Shown: one piece after another, positions 44,654 through 55,162 of the stretch
Layout: the number at the start of each line of letters is the position of its first letter
Numbering within the stretch: the stretch's first letter is position 1
Assembly: GCA_017408825.1 (NCBI GenBank)
Contig: JAFQTX010000035.1
Span: 47,656-111,655 of the forward strand
Source: Alistipes sp.
GTDB taxonomy: Bacteria; Bacteroidota; Bacteroidia; Bacteroidales; Rikenellaceae
DNA length: 64,000 bases
Reading direction: 5' to 3'
Made by a program: the position numbers and the translations under genes
Notes under the pieces: generated by a model
What the model was told of the DNA's origin: nothing
The model's input: the letters and a program-made list of their open reading frames with translations, nothing else
Database searches by the model: none

Positions 44654-44680
44654 TTGATAACTAAAAAATTCGTATATTTG
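44654..44680 (+). promoter_or_regulatory. Promoter for the 44.7-kb lipoprotein
   Basis: TTG (44654-44656 or 44651-44653) and TATATTTG (44673-44680), spacer 16 or 19 bp; 37 bp before the ATG. Confidence 0.6.
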
Positions 44681-44716
44681 CCTGATATTAGATGATTATT
44701 TCAAAAAACATAGTTC

Positions 44717-45928
44717 ATGAAGAAGATTTTTTCATTTTTGATGCTCGCTGCTCTGCTCATCGTAGCTTGCGAGAAGGAGACAACCAAGGAGTACCAGTCT
44801 ACTCTAAAACCAGAAAAGAGTAGCGTAGAGTTTGGCAAGGCAGGTGGCACAGAGACTATCCCATTCCAAATCCTTAATGCGAAGGGTGGCAATGTAACAG
44901 CTACCGAGAATGCTGACTGGATTGAGGCAGAAGTTGATTTCAACAGCGAACTTATCATTACGGTTGATGCCAACACTGGTGAGGCTCGTGAGGATGTGAT
45001 AACACTCAACTACGAGTATGCTAAAGGAGTTAATATCATCGTGAAGCAGAAGTCTGCCGAGACCCCTGACTACGATGTAGAGTTTGTGGCAAACCGCTTT
45101 GAGGGCGTATACGAGGATGGTGGCAACTACTTTATCATCCTCTCGAATTGTGGCGTAAAGGCAGACACCAATCCACGTCCAAACGGCACATACTACTTCT
45201 TGGATATGTATGGTAGCGCATCGTCAAACAGCGAAAGCCCAATACTCCCTAATGGTGTATACAAGTACGATACTACAAACAGCAAGGCAAACCTTACCAT
45301 CAGCGAGGAGAGCAGCTGGTATGGCATAATAGACAGCGACGGAGAGTATGCCGTAGCCAAGAGCTTTAAGGAGGTGACTGCAACCGTGAACAACGGCAAG
45401 TTTGAGGCTATCATCGAGTTTACGTCTGGCGAGTTGCACCGAGTAACATTCGAGGGCGAGCTTTTAGCTGTCATCAACTACTATCGCTCGACATTCTACG
45501 AGGATGTAGAGTTTGCTGTTACAGGCGCTGAGATCACCGCAAGCCTCTATGGCGACAGCTATGAGGTAGGTCAGCAGAACTGGTTTATCGAGGCTAAGAC
45601 GGGCGACGAGGTGTTTATGGTTGAGGTGTTCAACGCAAGCACCGATAAGTGCGACGGTCTATACCAGATGCTCGTTCCAGATAGCTCGAACTACGCTAAC
45701 ACCTATATCCCAGGTATGGTAAACAATGGTCTTATCGGCACTTGGTATGCTAAGGTTACTGATGGTAAGATCTCGGGCGATGCTTGGGCTCCTATTTGCG
45801 AGGGTGCTATCCGTCTTTCAACAGCGGGCAACACTCTTACAATCGAGTATGGCTGCAAGGACGACTGGGGCAACGACATCACCGGTAGCGTATCGGGCAA
45901 CGTGACAATTAAGGATATGCGCGAGTAG
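44717..45928 (+). CDS. BACON-domain surface lipoprotein
   Basis: 403 residues. Lipobox LIVAC (Cys18). Residues about 30-115 are BACON (VEFGKAGGTETIPFQI; TATENADWIEAEVDF; DANTGEAREDVITLNY). Then the shared module (GVYEDGGNYFIILSNCG; TYYFLDMYG; about 120-250) and a C-terminal module (GTWYAKVTDGKISGDAWAP; CKDDWGNDITGSV; about 260-400). The order BACON, shared module, C-terminal module is the same as in the genes at 42.0 and 62.2 kb. Confidence 0.8.
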   Translation: MKKIFSFLMLAALLIVACEKETTKEYQSTLKPEKSSVEFGKAGGTETIPFQILNAKGGNVTATENADWIEAEVDFNSELIITVDANTGEAREDVITLNYEYAKGVNIIVKQKSAETPDYDVEFVANRFEGVYEDGGNYFIILSNCGVKADTNPRPNGTYYFLDMYGSASSNSESPILPNGVYKYDTTNSKANLTISEESSWYGIIDSDGEYAVAKSFKEVTATVNNGKFEAIIEFTSGELHRVTFEGELLAVINYYRSTFYEDVEFAVTGAEITASLYGDSYEVGQQNWFIEAKTGDEVFMVEVFNASTDKCDGLYQMLVPDSSNYANTYIPGMVNNGLIGTWYAKVTDGKISGDAWAPICEGAIRLSTAGNTLTIEYGCKDDWGNDITGSVSGNVTIKDMRE

Positions 45929-45987
45929 CGAGAGAGAGGGGTATTGCTAATTGAATCATTTACAAACCAACTAATTTAATAACCACT

Positions 45988-47664
45988 ATGAAAAAACTAT
46001 TCTATCTATTGCTTGCATTGCCATTGGCATTTGTAGCATGTGAGGAGCCAGAGCAGGGCACAGATAAGCCTGTTGAAAAGACTCCAGTATTGAACGTAAC
46101 AGAGACTACTCTTGACTTTAAGGCTGAGGGCGGTGCTGGCGTTATCAACTACACTGTTGAGAACGCCGTAGAGGGTACTGAGGTAGAGGCTACCTGCGGG
46201 GCTGCGTGGGTTGCAGACCTTACAGTGGCTGAGACTATCACTTTCAACGTAGCAGCTAACGATGGCGAGGCACGCGAGACTACTATCACCGTTGCTTATG
46301 GTGAGCTCTCAAAGAGTGTTACTGTTAAGCAGGCAGCTAAGGGCGAGGAGCCAAAGCCTAACACTCCTGTATTTGAGGCTGTAACCGCTACTGTTGAGTA
46401 CGAGTGGAACACTGCTATGGGTGAGGTAGAGTACAAGCTTGAGAACCCAATTGAGGGTGTTAAGGTTAATGCTAAGAGCGATGTTATGTGGATTAGCCAG
46501 CTTCAGGCAAAGGATGGTAAGATTATCTTCGCTTTGGCTGAGAACAAGGGTGAGGCTCGTGAGGGCAAGATCACTGCCGAGTATGGTATGTTGCCAGCTA
46601 TCGAGTTCACTGTTAAGCAGGGTGCTTATGTTGCTCCAGATCCAGTAGTAACCATCACCGAGGAGAGCGTAGCTTTGGCTCACGACGCTACCGAGGGTTC
46701 ATTTACATACACCGTAGAGAATCCTGTTGAGGGTGTTGTTGCAGTAGCTACCACAGATGCAGAGTGGATCTCTAACCTTACAGCGGCTGATGGCACAGTA
46801 TCGTTCACTACCAGCGTAAACGAGGGCTTTGTTCGTGAGGCTACCATCACCGTTACCTACGGCGAGGCTTCAGACAGCATAGTTGTTAAGCAGGGCGCAG
46901 CTAACCAGAATCCTGACTTGGATTACTACGCATATGGCATTCATACATTTGAGGCTCAGGCTCGTACTGCCGATACTTGGGATATCATTATGAGTGAGTT
47001 GCACCCTGAGCGTGGTCAGATGTTTACCCGTATCACAGTAAAGATCTCGGAGGACAACACAGGTCTTATCCCTACTGGCGAGTACAGCACCGAGGATGGC
47101 TCTATTCTTGTAAACAGTGCTACTAACAACGGTTATAGCAGCTGGCGTTACAATTCTTCGGCTACAGACATTACCTTCTGCGAGCTCTATGTTGAGAACG
47201 ACCTTGAGGCTCACACCTCATATATCGAGGGTATGTTCCAGGTAGGCAACGAGGTTTATGGTTTCTCATATGAGGGTGCTGTTGATGGCTTTATGTACGA
47301 GGAGCTTGGCGAGGATGGTGTAACCTCTTGGAGCGATGTATATATTCGCAGCGCATTCGATGACTGCAAGGTTCTTATGATGGAGTCTGATGGCTTCATC
47401 GCAGAGTTCTACCTACACAAGGTAGGTGCTAAGAAGGCTGATGCACTTGCTGCTGCAACATATACTGTTGACGACTGGGAGTTTACTACATCTCGTGACT
47501 ACTGCGAGAACGCATCAAGCAAGATTAATAGCGTAACACTCTCATCGGGTGAGGTTGTGGTTGAGACAAGCGGCGACGGCTACAAGGTAACATTCAATGT
47601 TGTTGATAAGAACAACAAAGAGTGGAAGGGTTCATTCGATGGCTCAGTAGATATTCGCTACTAA
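45988..47664 (+). CDS. Lipoprotein with three tandem BACON domains
   Basis: 558 residues. Lipobox AFVAC (Cys19). Three BACON domains of about 90 residues in tandem, recognised by VEATCGAAWVADL, VNAKSDVMWISQL and VVAVATTDAEWISNL, each closed by a VKQ.A strand. The C-terminal 250 residues are beta-rich, with paired segments (SYIEGMFQVGNEVYGFSYEG; KVTFNVVDKNNKEWKGSFDG) like the modules in its neighbours. 59 bp downstream of the previous lipoprotein gene, so probably cotranscribed. Confidence 0.82.
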   Translation: MKKLFYLLLALPLAFVACEEPEQGTDKPVEKTPVLNVTETTLDFKAEGGAGVINYTVENAVEGTEVEATCGAAWVADLTVAETITFNVAANDGEARETTITVAYGELSKSVTVKQAAKGEEPKPNTPVFEAVTATVEYEWNTAMGEVEYKLENPIEGVKVNAKSDVMWISQLQAKDGKIIFALAENKGEAREGKITAEYGMLPAIEFTVKQGAYVAPDPVVTITEESVALAHDATEGSFTYTVENPVEGVVAVATTDAEWISNLTAADGTVSFTTSVNEGFVREATITVTYGEASDSIVVKQGAANQNPDLDYYAYGIHTFEAQARTADTWDIIMSELHPERGQMFTRITVKISEDNTGLIPTGEYSTEDGSILVNSATNNGYSSWRYNSSATDITFCELYVENDLEAHTSYIEGMFQVGNEVYGFSYEGAVDGFMYEELGEDGVTSWSDVYIRSAFDDCKVLMMESDGFIAEFYLHKVGAKKADALAAATYTVDDWEFTTSRDYCENASSKINSVTLSSGEVVVETSGDGYKVTFNVVDKNNKEWKGSFDGSVDIRY

Positions 47665-47694
47665 TATATAGGTGGAGACACCTCTATTCAATAC

Positions 47695-47728
47695 AAAAAA
47701 AACGACTCCTTCGGGGGTCGTTTTTTTG
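47695..47728. terminator. Terminator between the triple-BACON gene and the SIMPL gene
   Basis: AAAAAACGACTCC, TTCG loop, GGGGGTCGTTTTTTT. Symmetric, so usable from both convergent genes. Confidence 0.88.
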
Positions 47729-47748
47729 CATATATATAAAAGTAGGTA

Positions 47749-48450
47749 TTACTTAAGAAGTCGGAAGCGTGCCGTCACACGATGCGAAATGGTCTGCGAG
47801 CGGAACTCTACGGCCGAGGGCTCAGGGATAGAGTTGGCACTATCTTCGTAACTCTCCTCAACCTTGGCACGTGCCTTCTGCGCATAAAACCTAACCTCGC
47901 CGCCAGACGACTCATCCTGAACGTAGATACACTCGCCTATCTGCTGGCCAATAGCCCCCGAAAGATCCTCAGCACGCTGCTTAGCATCACGCATAGCCTC
48001 ACGACGCAGCTCACGACGCAGCTCATCCACTGTACTACATACTGCCGAGGTAAGCTCCACCGACCAGAGGTTAAGGGTGTCGAGTGCCGCAAAGGCCTTG
48101 TTAAGGCTCTCCGAGCCACTCAGCGTAAGCTCATATACACGAAACTCCTGGGCAGTGCTGCGGCGCTGGTTTGTAGAGTAGTTGTTCTTGAGCTTAAGCG
48201 AGGTCTTGGCATCAATGCCCACCTGCTGAAGAACTTTGAATATCTCTCGCTCCTGCTCCTGGAGCGATTGTTTGCCACGATTTTCACGCTCCTGAGCGGT
48301 GATCGTGATAACAAACTTATCAGGCAAGACCTCACGTGAGGCATAACCTGCAACATCCACCGAAGGCTCGGTAACGGGTGTCTGAAAATACTGCGCCGAG
48401 CCAGAGATAGCTGCTGTGAGCAGCACAAAAAGCATTGTTAGGCGTTTCAT
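47749..48450 (-). CDS. SIMPL (DUF541) domain protein, periplasmic
   Basis: 233 residues. Signal peptide MKRLTMLFVLLTAAISGSAQ. The rest is a SIMPL domain: VDVAGYASREVLPDKFVITI, SLNKAFAALDTLNL (first half) and REAMRDAKQRAEDLSGAIGQ, the typical helix of the family. SIMPL proteins are widespread secreted or periplasmic proteins of unclear role, including the Brucella immunogen BP26. Confidence 0.88.
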   Translation of the reverse strand: MKRLTMLFVLLTAAISGSAQYFQTPVTEPSVDVAGYASREVLPDKFVITITAQERENRGKQSLQEQEREIFKVLQQVGIDAKTSLKLKNNYSTNQRRSTAQEFRVYELTLSGSESLNKAFAALDTLNLWSVELTSAVCSTVDELRRELRREAMRDAKQRAEDLSGAIGQQIGECIYVQDESSGGEVRFYAQKARAKVEESYEDSANSIPEPSAVEFRSQTISHRVTARFRLLK

Positions 48451-48523
48451 AGTATTGTTTTTTAGGATATATATTGATTTTACCTAACAAACGCCCGTAG
48501 ACCTCAGATTAGTATTCAATGAA

Positions 48524-48623
48524 GAGATTAGAACTATTAAAACAATTAGGACATTAAGATGATAACTGACGAGTATAGTGCCCGACCATCCTAATGTCCT
48601 AATCTCTTAATATCTCAAAAAAA
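48524..48623. repeat. 9-nt-period inverted repeat, degenerate
   Basis: Left 9-mers (AGAGATTAG, AACTATTAA, AACAATTAG, GACATTAAG) and right 9-mers (CATCCTAAT, GTCCTAATC, TCTTAATAT) are complementary around a core with GTGCCCGACC, a relic of the CCCGACCTCG core. Lies between two minus-strand genes. Confidence 0.6.
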
Positions 48624-48639
48624 GAGAGTTGCTACGAGC

Positions 48640-49215
48640 TTAGCTTACCACCTCGGCATTAACCTTGACATAGTTATAACCCATTCGCCTAAGCTGCACG
48701 GCAACGCCCGCCTCAAACATCACCTTCGTAGTGCGAGCAAAGACGTGAAAGGCCATGACGCTCTGCGCCTCAATACCCTCCTTGCGGATAAGGCTCTGTG
48801 CCGTCTCCGCCGTTGTGCGCACCATATCCTCGACCCTCTCGGCAGCCTCGCTACCCAAGGGGTGGCAGAGCAGTATCTCGGTGATATACTCATCCATACA
48901 GTCGAAGCCACGAGGTGCGGTAAAGAGCTTATGTAGGTCCTTCTCGTTCTCGTAACGTGACCACTCCTTATCCCAGAGTACAGCAGCGCCCATACCCTCG
49001 TACATAGCCCACGCAATGGCTACAAGGGGATATTTAGCAATCTCGGGCACAGCATCTGCCATATATGATGGTGCTGCATCGTGCCACTTCTCGTTTAGCT
49101 CCTCTACCTCAAGAAGTCGGCCCTCGAGCCAGCCGAGTGACGTAAGGCGCTCGGTAAGTGTCTTACGTAGCGACTCCTCATAGCGGTTGAGGATGTCGTG
49201 TTGTTGATCTGTCAT
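48640..49215 (-). CDS. Conserved-looking hypothetical protein
   Basis: 191 residues, largely helical, cytoplasmic. Visible features: IAWAMYEGMGAAVLWDKEW in the middle and EAGVAVQLRRMGYNYVKVNA at the C-terminus. No family recognised. The start is 5 bp after the flavin reductase stop, so the two are cotranscribed. Confidence 0.65.
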   Translation of the reverse strand: MTDQQHDILNRYEESLRKTLTERLTSLGWLEGRLLEVEELNEKWHDAAPSYMADAVPEIAKYPLVAIAWAMYEGMGAAVLWDKEWSRYENEKDLHKLFTAPRGFDCMDEYITEILLCHPLGSEAAERVEDMVRTTAETAQSLIRKEGIEAQSVMAFHVFARTTKVMFEAGVAVQLRRMGYNYVKVNAEVVS

Positions 49216-49220
49216 AGCTA

Positions 49221-49805
49221 TTATCTTCGTTTTTTAGTTGTCTTCTTACGTACCGACCAGCCAAAGTGGCCAAGCATCTTGCCCAGTGAGAAGTACTCGC
49301 CGTGGGAGTAGACTATCGGGCGTGCCCTCTCCAACGAGAACTTACCCGTCTGCTCGTCGATAAACCTATCGTCGGCCTCGACACCCACAACATCGGCAAT
49401 AAACATATCGTGCGAGCCAAGCTCCACCACCTCTCTCACACGACAGCAGATGGATAGTGGCGACTCGGCAACAAGGGGTGCTGCTACGTGGTCGTTAGCC
49501 ATAGGCGTAAGGCCCATAGCCTCCCACTTATTCACATCACGCCCCGAGCGCACGCCACACCAATCGGTAGCACGTGCCAACTCCTCGGTGGTAAGGTTGA
49601 TCACAAACTCGCCAGTGCGTCGTATAATATCGTAGGAGTGGCGCTCCTTACGCACCGAAATATAGCACATCGGCGGGTTGGTACACACCGTACCTGTCCA
49701 CGCCACGGTGAGCAGGTTATACTCCTCGGGGGTAGCTCCCGAACTCACCAACACGGCAGGTAGCGGATAGATAAGCGTACCTGGTTTCCACGACTGTTTG
49801 CCCAT
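49221..49805 (-). CDS. Flavin reductase-like FMN-binding protein
   Basis: 194 residues. Split-barrel flavin reductase family: PLPAVLVSSGATPEEYNLLT, YISVRKERHSYDIIRRTGEF and VINLTTEELARATDWCGVRS, which contact FMN in relatives. Probably reduces or carries FMN for an unknown partner. Second gene in a run from the LtaS-like gene (14 bp upstream) to the hypothetical gene (5 bp downstream). Confidence 0.88.
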   Translation of the reverse strand: MGKQSWKPGTLIYPLPAVLVSSGATPEEYNLLTVAWTGTVCTNPPMCYISVRKERHSYDIIRRTGEFVINLTTEELARATDWCGVRSGRDVNKWEAMGLTPMANDHVAAPLVAESPLSICCRVREVVELGSHDMFIADVVGVEADDRFIDEQTGKFSLERARPIVYSHGEYFSLGKMLGHFGWSVRKKTTKKRR

Positions 49806-49819
49806 CTCTATTATCTGGT

Positions 49820-51805
49820 TTATTGTTTACTTATCTGCGTTCGTTCAATGTCGTTGTGAATATCCCACCCCGCCTGTATTGTTGCTCGGGCGTGGTAGCA
49901 CATACGTTCTACGACATCGGGGTGCTCACGTGCCACGTTCCTAAGGCGAGCGTCACCCTCAGCCTCGAGGTCATAGAGCGTATCAGTATTACTCGTCGGG
50001 CTGTGCACATAGAGCCACTTACGGCTGCGGCAAGCAAAGTAGTTTGCCGAGGAGTAGACAACATACTCACGACTCTCAGTCGTTAGGTCAATGCCCATAG
50101 CTCTGTTGTAGTACTCCTTGCCGAGCATAGATATTGCCGTAGGGACTATATCGGCCTGTGCAACAATATCACTACGCACCTCCGAGGCAATATGCTTTGG
50201 CGAGTAGAAGAGCACGGGGATATGGAATATGCTCTCGCTCATCACATAGTCCTCACGCACAAAGCGCCCGTGATCCGACGTGATGACAAAGAGTGTCTCG
50301 TCGAACCACTCCTTTGTGGATGCCATCTCTAAGAAACGGTTCATCGCCCAGTCGCCATACTCTATGGCACGCTCCTCGTCGTCCGCAGCCTTAGGGGTGA
50401 AACCATCGACCACAGGAGGGTTGAATGGTGCGTGGTTGGTACAGGTGAGCAGCACTGCCACAACGCTATTGCCTTGGCGCTGCTCATCATCAATCTGCTG
50501 GAGTGCATAGTCGAACATCACATGGTCATCAACACCCCATATATCATCGGTCTCAACACCATAGTCGAGCCTTGATACCACACGCTCGAAGCCCTGCATA
50601 CGCAGGAAGCTCGTCACGTTATCGAAGTTATGATCGTGCGGAACGAAGAATATCGTACTTATAGCATCACGCTCGGAGAGCTGCTCAAAGATTGTATTCA
50701 GAGGGTGCTGCAAGCCATCCTTGAGAGGATGCAGGTCGAGATATGGCGGCATAGAGGTGACAAGGCCATAGATACCATAACTTGTCTGCGTGCTTGTCGA
50801 GTATGCATTCTCGAAGTATAGTCCCTGCCTAATCAGCCTATCGAGATTTGAGAGCAGTGCCTTATCATCACCCTCACGCTGCAAGCGCTCGGCAGAGTTG
50901 CCCTCCTGCACAATGATGACGACATTTTTCCACGGTGAGGGCTTAGCATCAACTCTCTTTGCGAGGTGCTCATCACGCCCCAGCTCGTTGCGCACATAGG
51001 CATAAGCCTCGGCGGAGTCCATCATCGGGAATATTCGGTTATAGTTCGATATAAGTCCCGCAACAAATGGCTCTACGGGGTTTATACCCAACGTATTGAT
51101 AAAGCCATTGTCGGATATAGCCGCCTCAAAGCCCTTCAACGGACGAACATTAAACGACATCCCTCGCACAGTGAATGGGATGAGTCCTCCCAACAAGACT
51201 ACATATATGATTGTACGTAGGCGGCTATCGTTACGAGGCTCGTAGAGGCCATAGTGGCGTGCTATGCGCAGTGTGAAGAGGCCATACAGCACCACGACGA
51301 CACATACAACAATAGCACAGGCAATATAGCTACTCTCACCCACAATAAGGTTAAAGGCCTGACTTGCATCGGTCGAAAGGTAGCCCAGCACAAGTGTAGG
51401 ATTTATATGAAAGTGGGTATAGTCGTAGAATGGAATATTGACGATGTCGAGCATCAGCGCAACCGACATCAGCACCACGGTACACCACGTAGCCACCGCA
51501 CCAAACCATCGGTTGAACCTACCCACCACAGCCCCAACACCTATCACAGCGAGGGGCAGTAGAAGGAGCTTTGTCGTAAACGAGATATCGAACCTCACAC
51601 CCCAATATAGGGCCTCGAGGAGCGTGGAGAGGCTACTCGCTACGCCCACATTGACCAGATCGAGGTTGTTGAGTAGTAGCGCTATGCGTATGAGCGAGAA
51701 GAGCACAAGGCCCACCATCGTCGTACACAATATGAAGCGTATGTGACGTGGCGGTGCGATGTGTCGAAGTATAGTCTTGATCCTCTCCGCGCTCATCATA
51801 GACAT
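49820..51805 (-). CDS. LtaS-like phosphoglycerol/phosphoethanolamine transferase (sulfatase fold)
   Basis: 661 residues. Five membrane segments in the first 215 residues, then an extracytoplasmic alkaline-phosphatase-fold domain: metal-binding Glu in VVIIVQEGNSAE, nucleophile region YSTSTQTSYGIYGL (Thr or Ser), and metal ligands in VITSDHGRF. This is the layout of lipoteichoic acid synthase-like enzymes, which in Gram-negatives modify glycans or lipids with phospho-alcohol groups. The acceptor is unknown. Confidence 0.86.
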   Translation of the reverse strand: MSMMSAERIKTILRHIAPPRHIRFILCTTMVGLVLFSLIRIALLLNNLDLVNVGVASSLSTLLEALYWGVRFDISFTTKLLLLPLAVIGVGAVVGRFNRWFGAVATWCTVVLMSVALMLDIVNIPFYDYTHFHINPTLVLGYLSTDASQAFNLIVGESSYIACAIVVCVVVVLYGLFTLRIARHYGLYEPRNDSRLRTIIYVVLLGGLIPFTVRGMSFNVRPLKGFEAAISDNGFINTLGINPVEPFVAGLISNYNRIFPMMDSAEAYAYVRNELGRDEHLAKRVDAKPSPWKNVVIIVQEGNSAERLQREGDDKALLSNLDRLIRQGLYFENAYSTSTQTSYGIYGLVTSMPPYLDLHPLKDGLQHPLNTIFEQLSERDAISTIFFVPHDHNFDNVTSFLRMQGFERVVSRLDYGVETDDIWGVDDHVMFDYALQQIDDEQRQGNSVVAVLLTCTNHAPFNPPVVDGFTPKAADDEERAIEYGDWAMNRFLEMASTKEWFDETLFVITSDHGRFVREDYVMSESIFHIPVLFYSPKHIASEVRSDIVAQADIVPTAISMLGKEYYNRAMGIDLTTESREYVVYSSANYFACRSRKWLYVHSPTSNTDTLYDLEAEGDARLRNVAREHPDVVERMCYHARATIQAGWDIHNDIERTQISKQ

Positions 51806-51817
51806 TGATACAAGCTC

Positions 51818-52276
51818 TTAATTACCGTCGTATCCCCTATCCTCAAGCAGGTTTTCAGAGGATGCAGCAGCCACGGCGAGTTCGTCGCAGCGGTTGTTCT
51901 CCACCGTTGAGGCGTGACCCTTGACCCATACGAAGCGCACGTTATGCTCACGGTAGATACGCAAGAAACGCATCCACAGGTCGGGATTCTTCTTACCCTT
52001 GAAGCCTGTGCGCTCCCACCCCGCTAACCAGTTTTGGTTTACCGCCTCGACAACATACTTCGAGTCGGAGTATACCGTTACGTTGCTACCACGAAAACGC
52101 AGTGCCTCCAAGGCCACACACACGGCCATAAGCTCCATGCGGTTGTTTGTCGTTAGGCGAAAGCCCTGAGATAGCTCCTTGCGGTGAGGGCCCGAGAGTA
52201 GCACAATGCCATAGCCTCCACGCCCGGGGTTGCCGAGCGCGGAGCCATCGGTATATATAGTGATCTCGGCAGCCAT
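51818..52276 (-). CDS. rnhA: Ribonuclease HI
   Basis: 152 residues. Cuts RNA in RNA-DNA hybrids. Catalytic acids Asp10 (YTDGSALGNPGRGGYG), Glu48 (NNRMELMAV), Asp71 (VYSDSKYVVEAV) and Asp131 (NNRCDELAV), plus His121 in VKGHAST, match E. coli RNase HI. Its ATG overlaps the valS stop by one base, so translation is coupled to valS. Confidence 0.95.
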   Translation of the reverse strand: MAAEITIYTDGSALGNPGRGGYGIVLLSGPHRKELSQGFRLTTNNRMELMAVCVALEALRFRGSNVTVYSDSKYVVEAVNQNWLAGWERTGFKGKKNPDLWMRFLRIYREHNVRFVWVKGHASTVENNRCDELAVAAASSENLLEDRGYDGN

Positions 52277-54900
52277 TACTTCAGCGCATTAATCTGCTCC
52301 TTGATAGCTGCGATCTTAGCCTCGGCATCAGCCTGCTTAGCACGCTCGTTGGCAACAACCTTCTCAGGCGCTGACTGCACGAAGCGCTCGTTAGAGAGCT
52401 TCTTCATCACCGACGCAAGGAAGCCCTCAAGGTACTCAAGGTCGGCTGTGAGCTTCTTAATCTCTGCCTCCTTGTCGATGCTACCCTCCAATGGTATGAA
52501 GTACTGCGTGGTCTTGACGATGAATGCTGCAGCTGCGGCATCCTTCTCCGAGATAGCCTCGACAGCCTCGATGCCACCGAGCTTAACAACAGTGGCGATA
52601 AACTCTGCTGGGAAGTTCTCGTCGGCGATATAGCGTAGCTTGAGAGCCTCACGCTGAGGGATATTCTTCTGCTTACGCACGTTACGTATTGCTGATACAA
52701 TCTCCTCGGCGAGGGCGAAGCGTGCCAAAATCTTCTCATCGGCCTTGCGCTCAGCCTTGGGCTGCTGGACGATGACGATAGACTTAACATCGGCCTCAGG
52801 CTTGAGGTCCTGCCAAATCTCCTCGGTAACGAATGGCATGAATGGGTGCAACAGACGCAACAGCTGGTCGAAGTAGTGCTTTGTGCGTGCTATGGTCTGG
52901 GCGTCGATAGGTGCCTGGTATGCAGGCTTCACAATCTCAAGATACCAGCCACTGAAGTCATCCCAGAATAGGCGGTAAAGCTCGGTAAAGGCCTCCGAGA
53001 TACGATACTGCTCCATGTCGTGGTTGATGCGCTCGATACGCTCAAGCATTACCTCGTCAAACCAAGCGATAGCCTGCTTTGCAGCATCGGGCTGTGCGAT
53101 GGTAGTGTCCACCTCCCACATGTTGATAAGACGATATGCATTCCAAATCTTGTTGCAGAAGTTACGTCCCTGCTCGCAGAGTGCCTCATCGAACATCACG
53201 TCGTTGCCGGCCGATGTAGACATAAGCATAGCCACACGCATGCCATCAGCGCCATACTTGGCTATGAGGTCGAGTGGGTCTGGCGAGTTACCAAGCTGCT
53301 TCGACATCTTGCGGCCGAGCTTATCACGCACAATACCTGTGAAGTATACGTTCTTGAAAGGAGGCTCCGAGCGCCACTCGTAGCCCGCCATGATCATACG
53401 TGCCACCCAGAAGAAGATGATATCCGGACCTGTGATAAGGTCGTTTGTTGGGTAGTAATACTCAATCTCTGGGTTGTTAGGATAGCGAATACCGTCGAAC
53501 ACCGATATAGGCCACAACCACGATGAGAACCAAGTGTCGAGGACATCCTCATCCTGGCGCAGGTCGGCCATGGTGAGCGATGGATCCTTCTCAAGGGCCA
53601 ACGCCAAAGCCTCCTCAGCGGTCTCTGCCACTACATAGCCACCCTTAGGCAGGTAGTATGCAGGGATGCGCTGACCCCACCATAGCTGGCGTGAGATACA
53701 CCAATCCTTGATGTTCTCCATCCAGTGGCGATAGGTATTCTTATACTTTGCTGGCACAAACTTGATAATATCCTCCAATACAGCCTTTGTTGCGGGCTTT
53801 GCAAGCTCCTCCATAGACAAGAACCACTGCATCGAGAGCTTAGGCTCGATTGCCACGCCTGTACGCTCCGAGTAGCCCACATTGTTGGTGTAAGGCTCAA
53901 CCTTCTCCATAAGGCCCGCTGCTGTAAGGTCACCCTCGATAACACGACGGCACTCGAAACGCTCCATACCCACGTACATACCCACCTTGTCGTTGATAGT
54001 GCCGTTGTCGTTGAAGATGTCGATAGCCTCAAGGCCATACTTCTCGCCGAGCATATAGTCGTTCACATCGTGTGCAGGGGTCACCTTCAAGGCACCTGTA
54101 CCAAACTCAAGGTCTACATACTCATCACGAATAACTGGTATTGAGCGGCCTACCAAAGGTACAATTACACGTGCGTCAGAGGGAAGATCCTTGTAACGCT
54201 CATCGTTAGGGTTCACGCAGAGGGCAGTATCGCCAAGGATTGTCTCTGGACGTGTTGTTGCCACGATGATATACCTATCTGTACCCTCAATCTTATAGCG
54301 TAGGTAGTAGAGCTTACCCTGCGACTCCTTGTATATTACCTCCTCGTCCGAGAGTGCTGTGCATGCCGATGGGTCCCAATTCACCATGCGCACGCCACGA
54401 TAGATGCGACCCTTGCGGAAGAGGTCCACAAAGACCTTTATAACGCCCGCTGTGCGAGGCTCATCCATGGTGAAGCATGTACGCTCCCAATCGCACGATG
54501 CGCCGAGCTTGCGGAGCTGCTGGAGGATGATGCCACCATGCTTCTCCTTCCACTCCCATGCGTGCTTTAGGAACTCCTCACGTGTGAGTGTCGATTTGTC
54601 GATGCCCTCGGCCTTTAGCTTTGCAACCACCTTTGCCTCGGTAGCTATTGATGCGTGGTCAGTTCCTGGCACCCAGCAGGCATTCTTACCCTGCATACGT
54701 GCACGACGCACAAGCACATCCTGGAGTGTGTTGTTAAGCATATGACCCATGTGCAACATACCTGTTACGTTGGGTGGTGGAATTACGATTGTGTAGGGCT
54801 CACGAGCGTCAGGCTCTGAGTGGAAAAGGTTCTGCTCCATCCAGAAATCATACCATTTCTGTTCGATGAGCTCGGGTGAATACTTGTCTGCTAACTGCAT
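52276..54900 (-). CDS. valS: Valyl-tRNA synthetase
   Basis: 874 residues. Class I enzyme: HIGH-type motif [13 protein letters not shown] (residues 41-53), the editing domain with [23 protein letters not shown]-type motif [14 protein letters not shown], anticodon-binding helical domain, and the C-terminal coiled-coil arm (last about 70 residues). First gene of a transcript with rnhA. Confidence 0.98.
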   Translation of the reverse strand: MQLADKYSPELIEQKWYDFWMEQNLFHSEPDAREPYTIVIPPPNVTGMLHMGHMLNNTLQDVLVRRARMQGKNACWVPGTDHASIATEAKVVAKLKAEGIDKSTLTREEFLKHAWEWKEKHGGIILQQLRKLGASCDWERTCFTMDEPRTAGVIKVFVDLFRKGRIYRGVRMVNWDPSACTALSDEEVIYKESQGKLYYLRYKIEGTDRYIIVATTRPETILGDTALCVNPNDERYKDLPSDARVIVPLVGRSIPVIRDEYVDLEFGTGALKVTPAHDVNDYMLGEKYGLEAIDIFNDNGTINDKVGMYVGMERFECRRVIEGDLTAAGLMEKVEPYTNNVGYSERTGVAIEPKLSMQWFLSMEELAKPATKAVLEDIIKFVPAKYKNTYRHWMENIKDWCISRQLWWGQRIPAYYLPKGGYVVAETAEEALALALEKDPSLTMADLRQDEDVLDTWFSSWLWPISVFDGIRYPNNPEIEYYYPTNDLITGPDIIFFWVARMIMAGYEWRSEPPFKNVYFTGIVRDKLGRKMSKQLGNSPDPLDLIAKYGADGMRVAMLMSTSAGNDVMFDEALCEQGRNFCNKIWNAYRLINMWEVDTTIAQPDAAKQAIAWFDEVMLERIERINHDMEQYRISEAFTELYRLFWDDFSGWYLEIVKPAYQAPIDAQTIARTKHYFDQLLRLLHPFMPFVTEEIWQDLKPEADVKSIVIVQQPKAERKADEKILARFALAEEIVSAIRNVRKQKNIPQREALKLRYIADENFPAEFIATVVKLGGIEAVEAISEKDAAAAAFIVKTTQYFIPLEGSIDKEAEIKKLTADLEYLEGFLASVMKKLSNERFVQSAPEKVVANERAKQADAEAKIAAIKEQINALK

Positions 54901-54972
54901 AACTCTCTATATTTTTGTTTGTTACGTTTCGGGCCTCGCTGTGCACTTATATATATAGACACGCACAACCGA

Positions 54973-55004
54973 CAAAGATAATTAAAAAAATTGAAATATG
55001 CAAA
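54973..55004 (-). promoter_or_regulatory. Promoter for valS-rnhA
   Basis: Minus strand TATCTTTG (54973-54980) and TTTG (55001-55004), spacer 20 bp, 72 bp before the valS ATG. Confidence 0.72.
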
Positions 55005-55132
55005 GCGAGTGTGGCAATGTCATAGCATCTTTTGTACTGGGCGCATTAAGACTACAAGAGATTGCGAGGTCGTGTATCGAACAATGTCCACTTTCGATTT
55101 GGCTCAACTTGCAAAAAAAATAGCACAACCTA

Positions 55133-55162
55133 TTGCATATGAGCGAAAAATCACTACCTTTG
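55133..55162 (+). promoter_or_regulatory. Promoter for the small peptide/fimbrillin-like unit
   Basis: TTG (55133-55135) and TACCTTTG (55155-55162), spacer 19 bp. The leader of about 125 nt starts with TGTATGGTGT (55170-55179), which can pair over 10 bp with ACGCCATACA (55230-55239). Confidence 0.65.
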
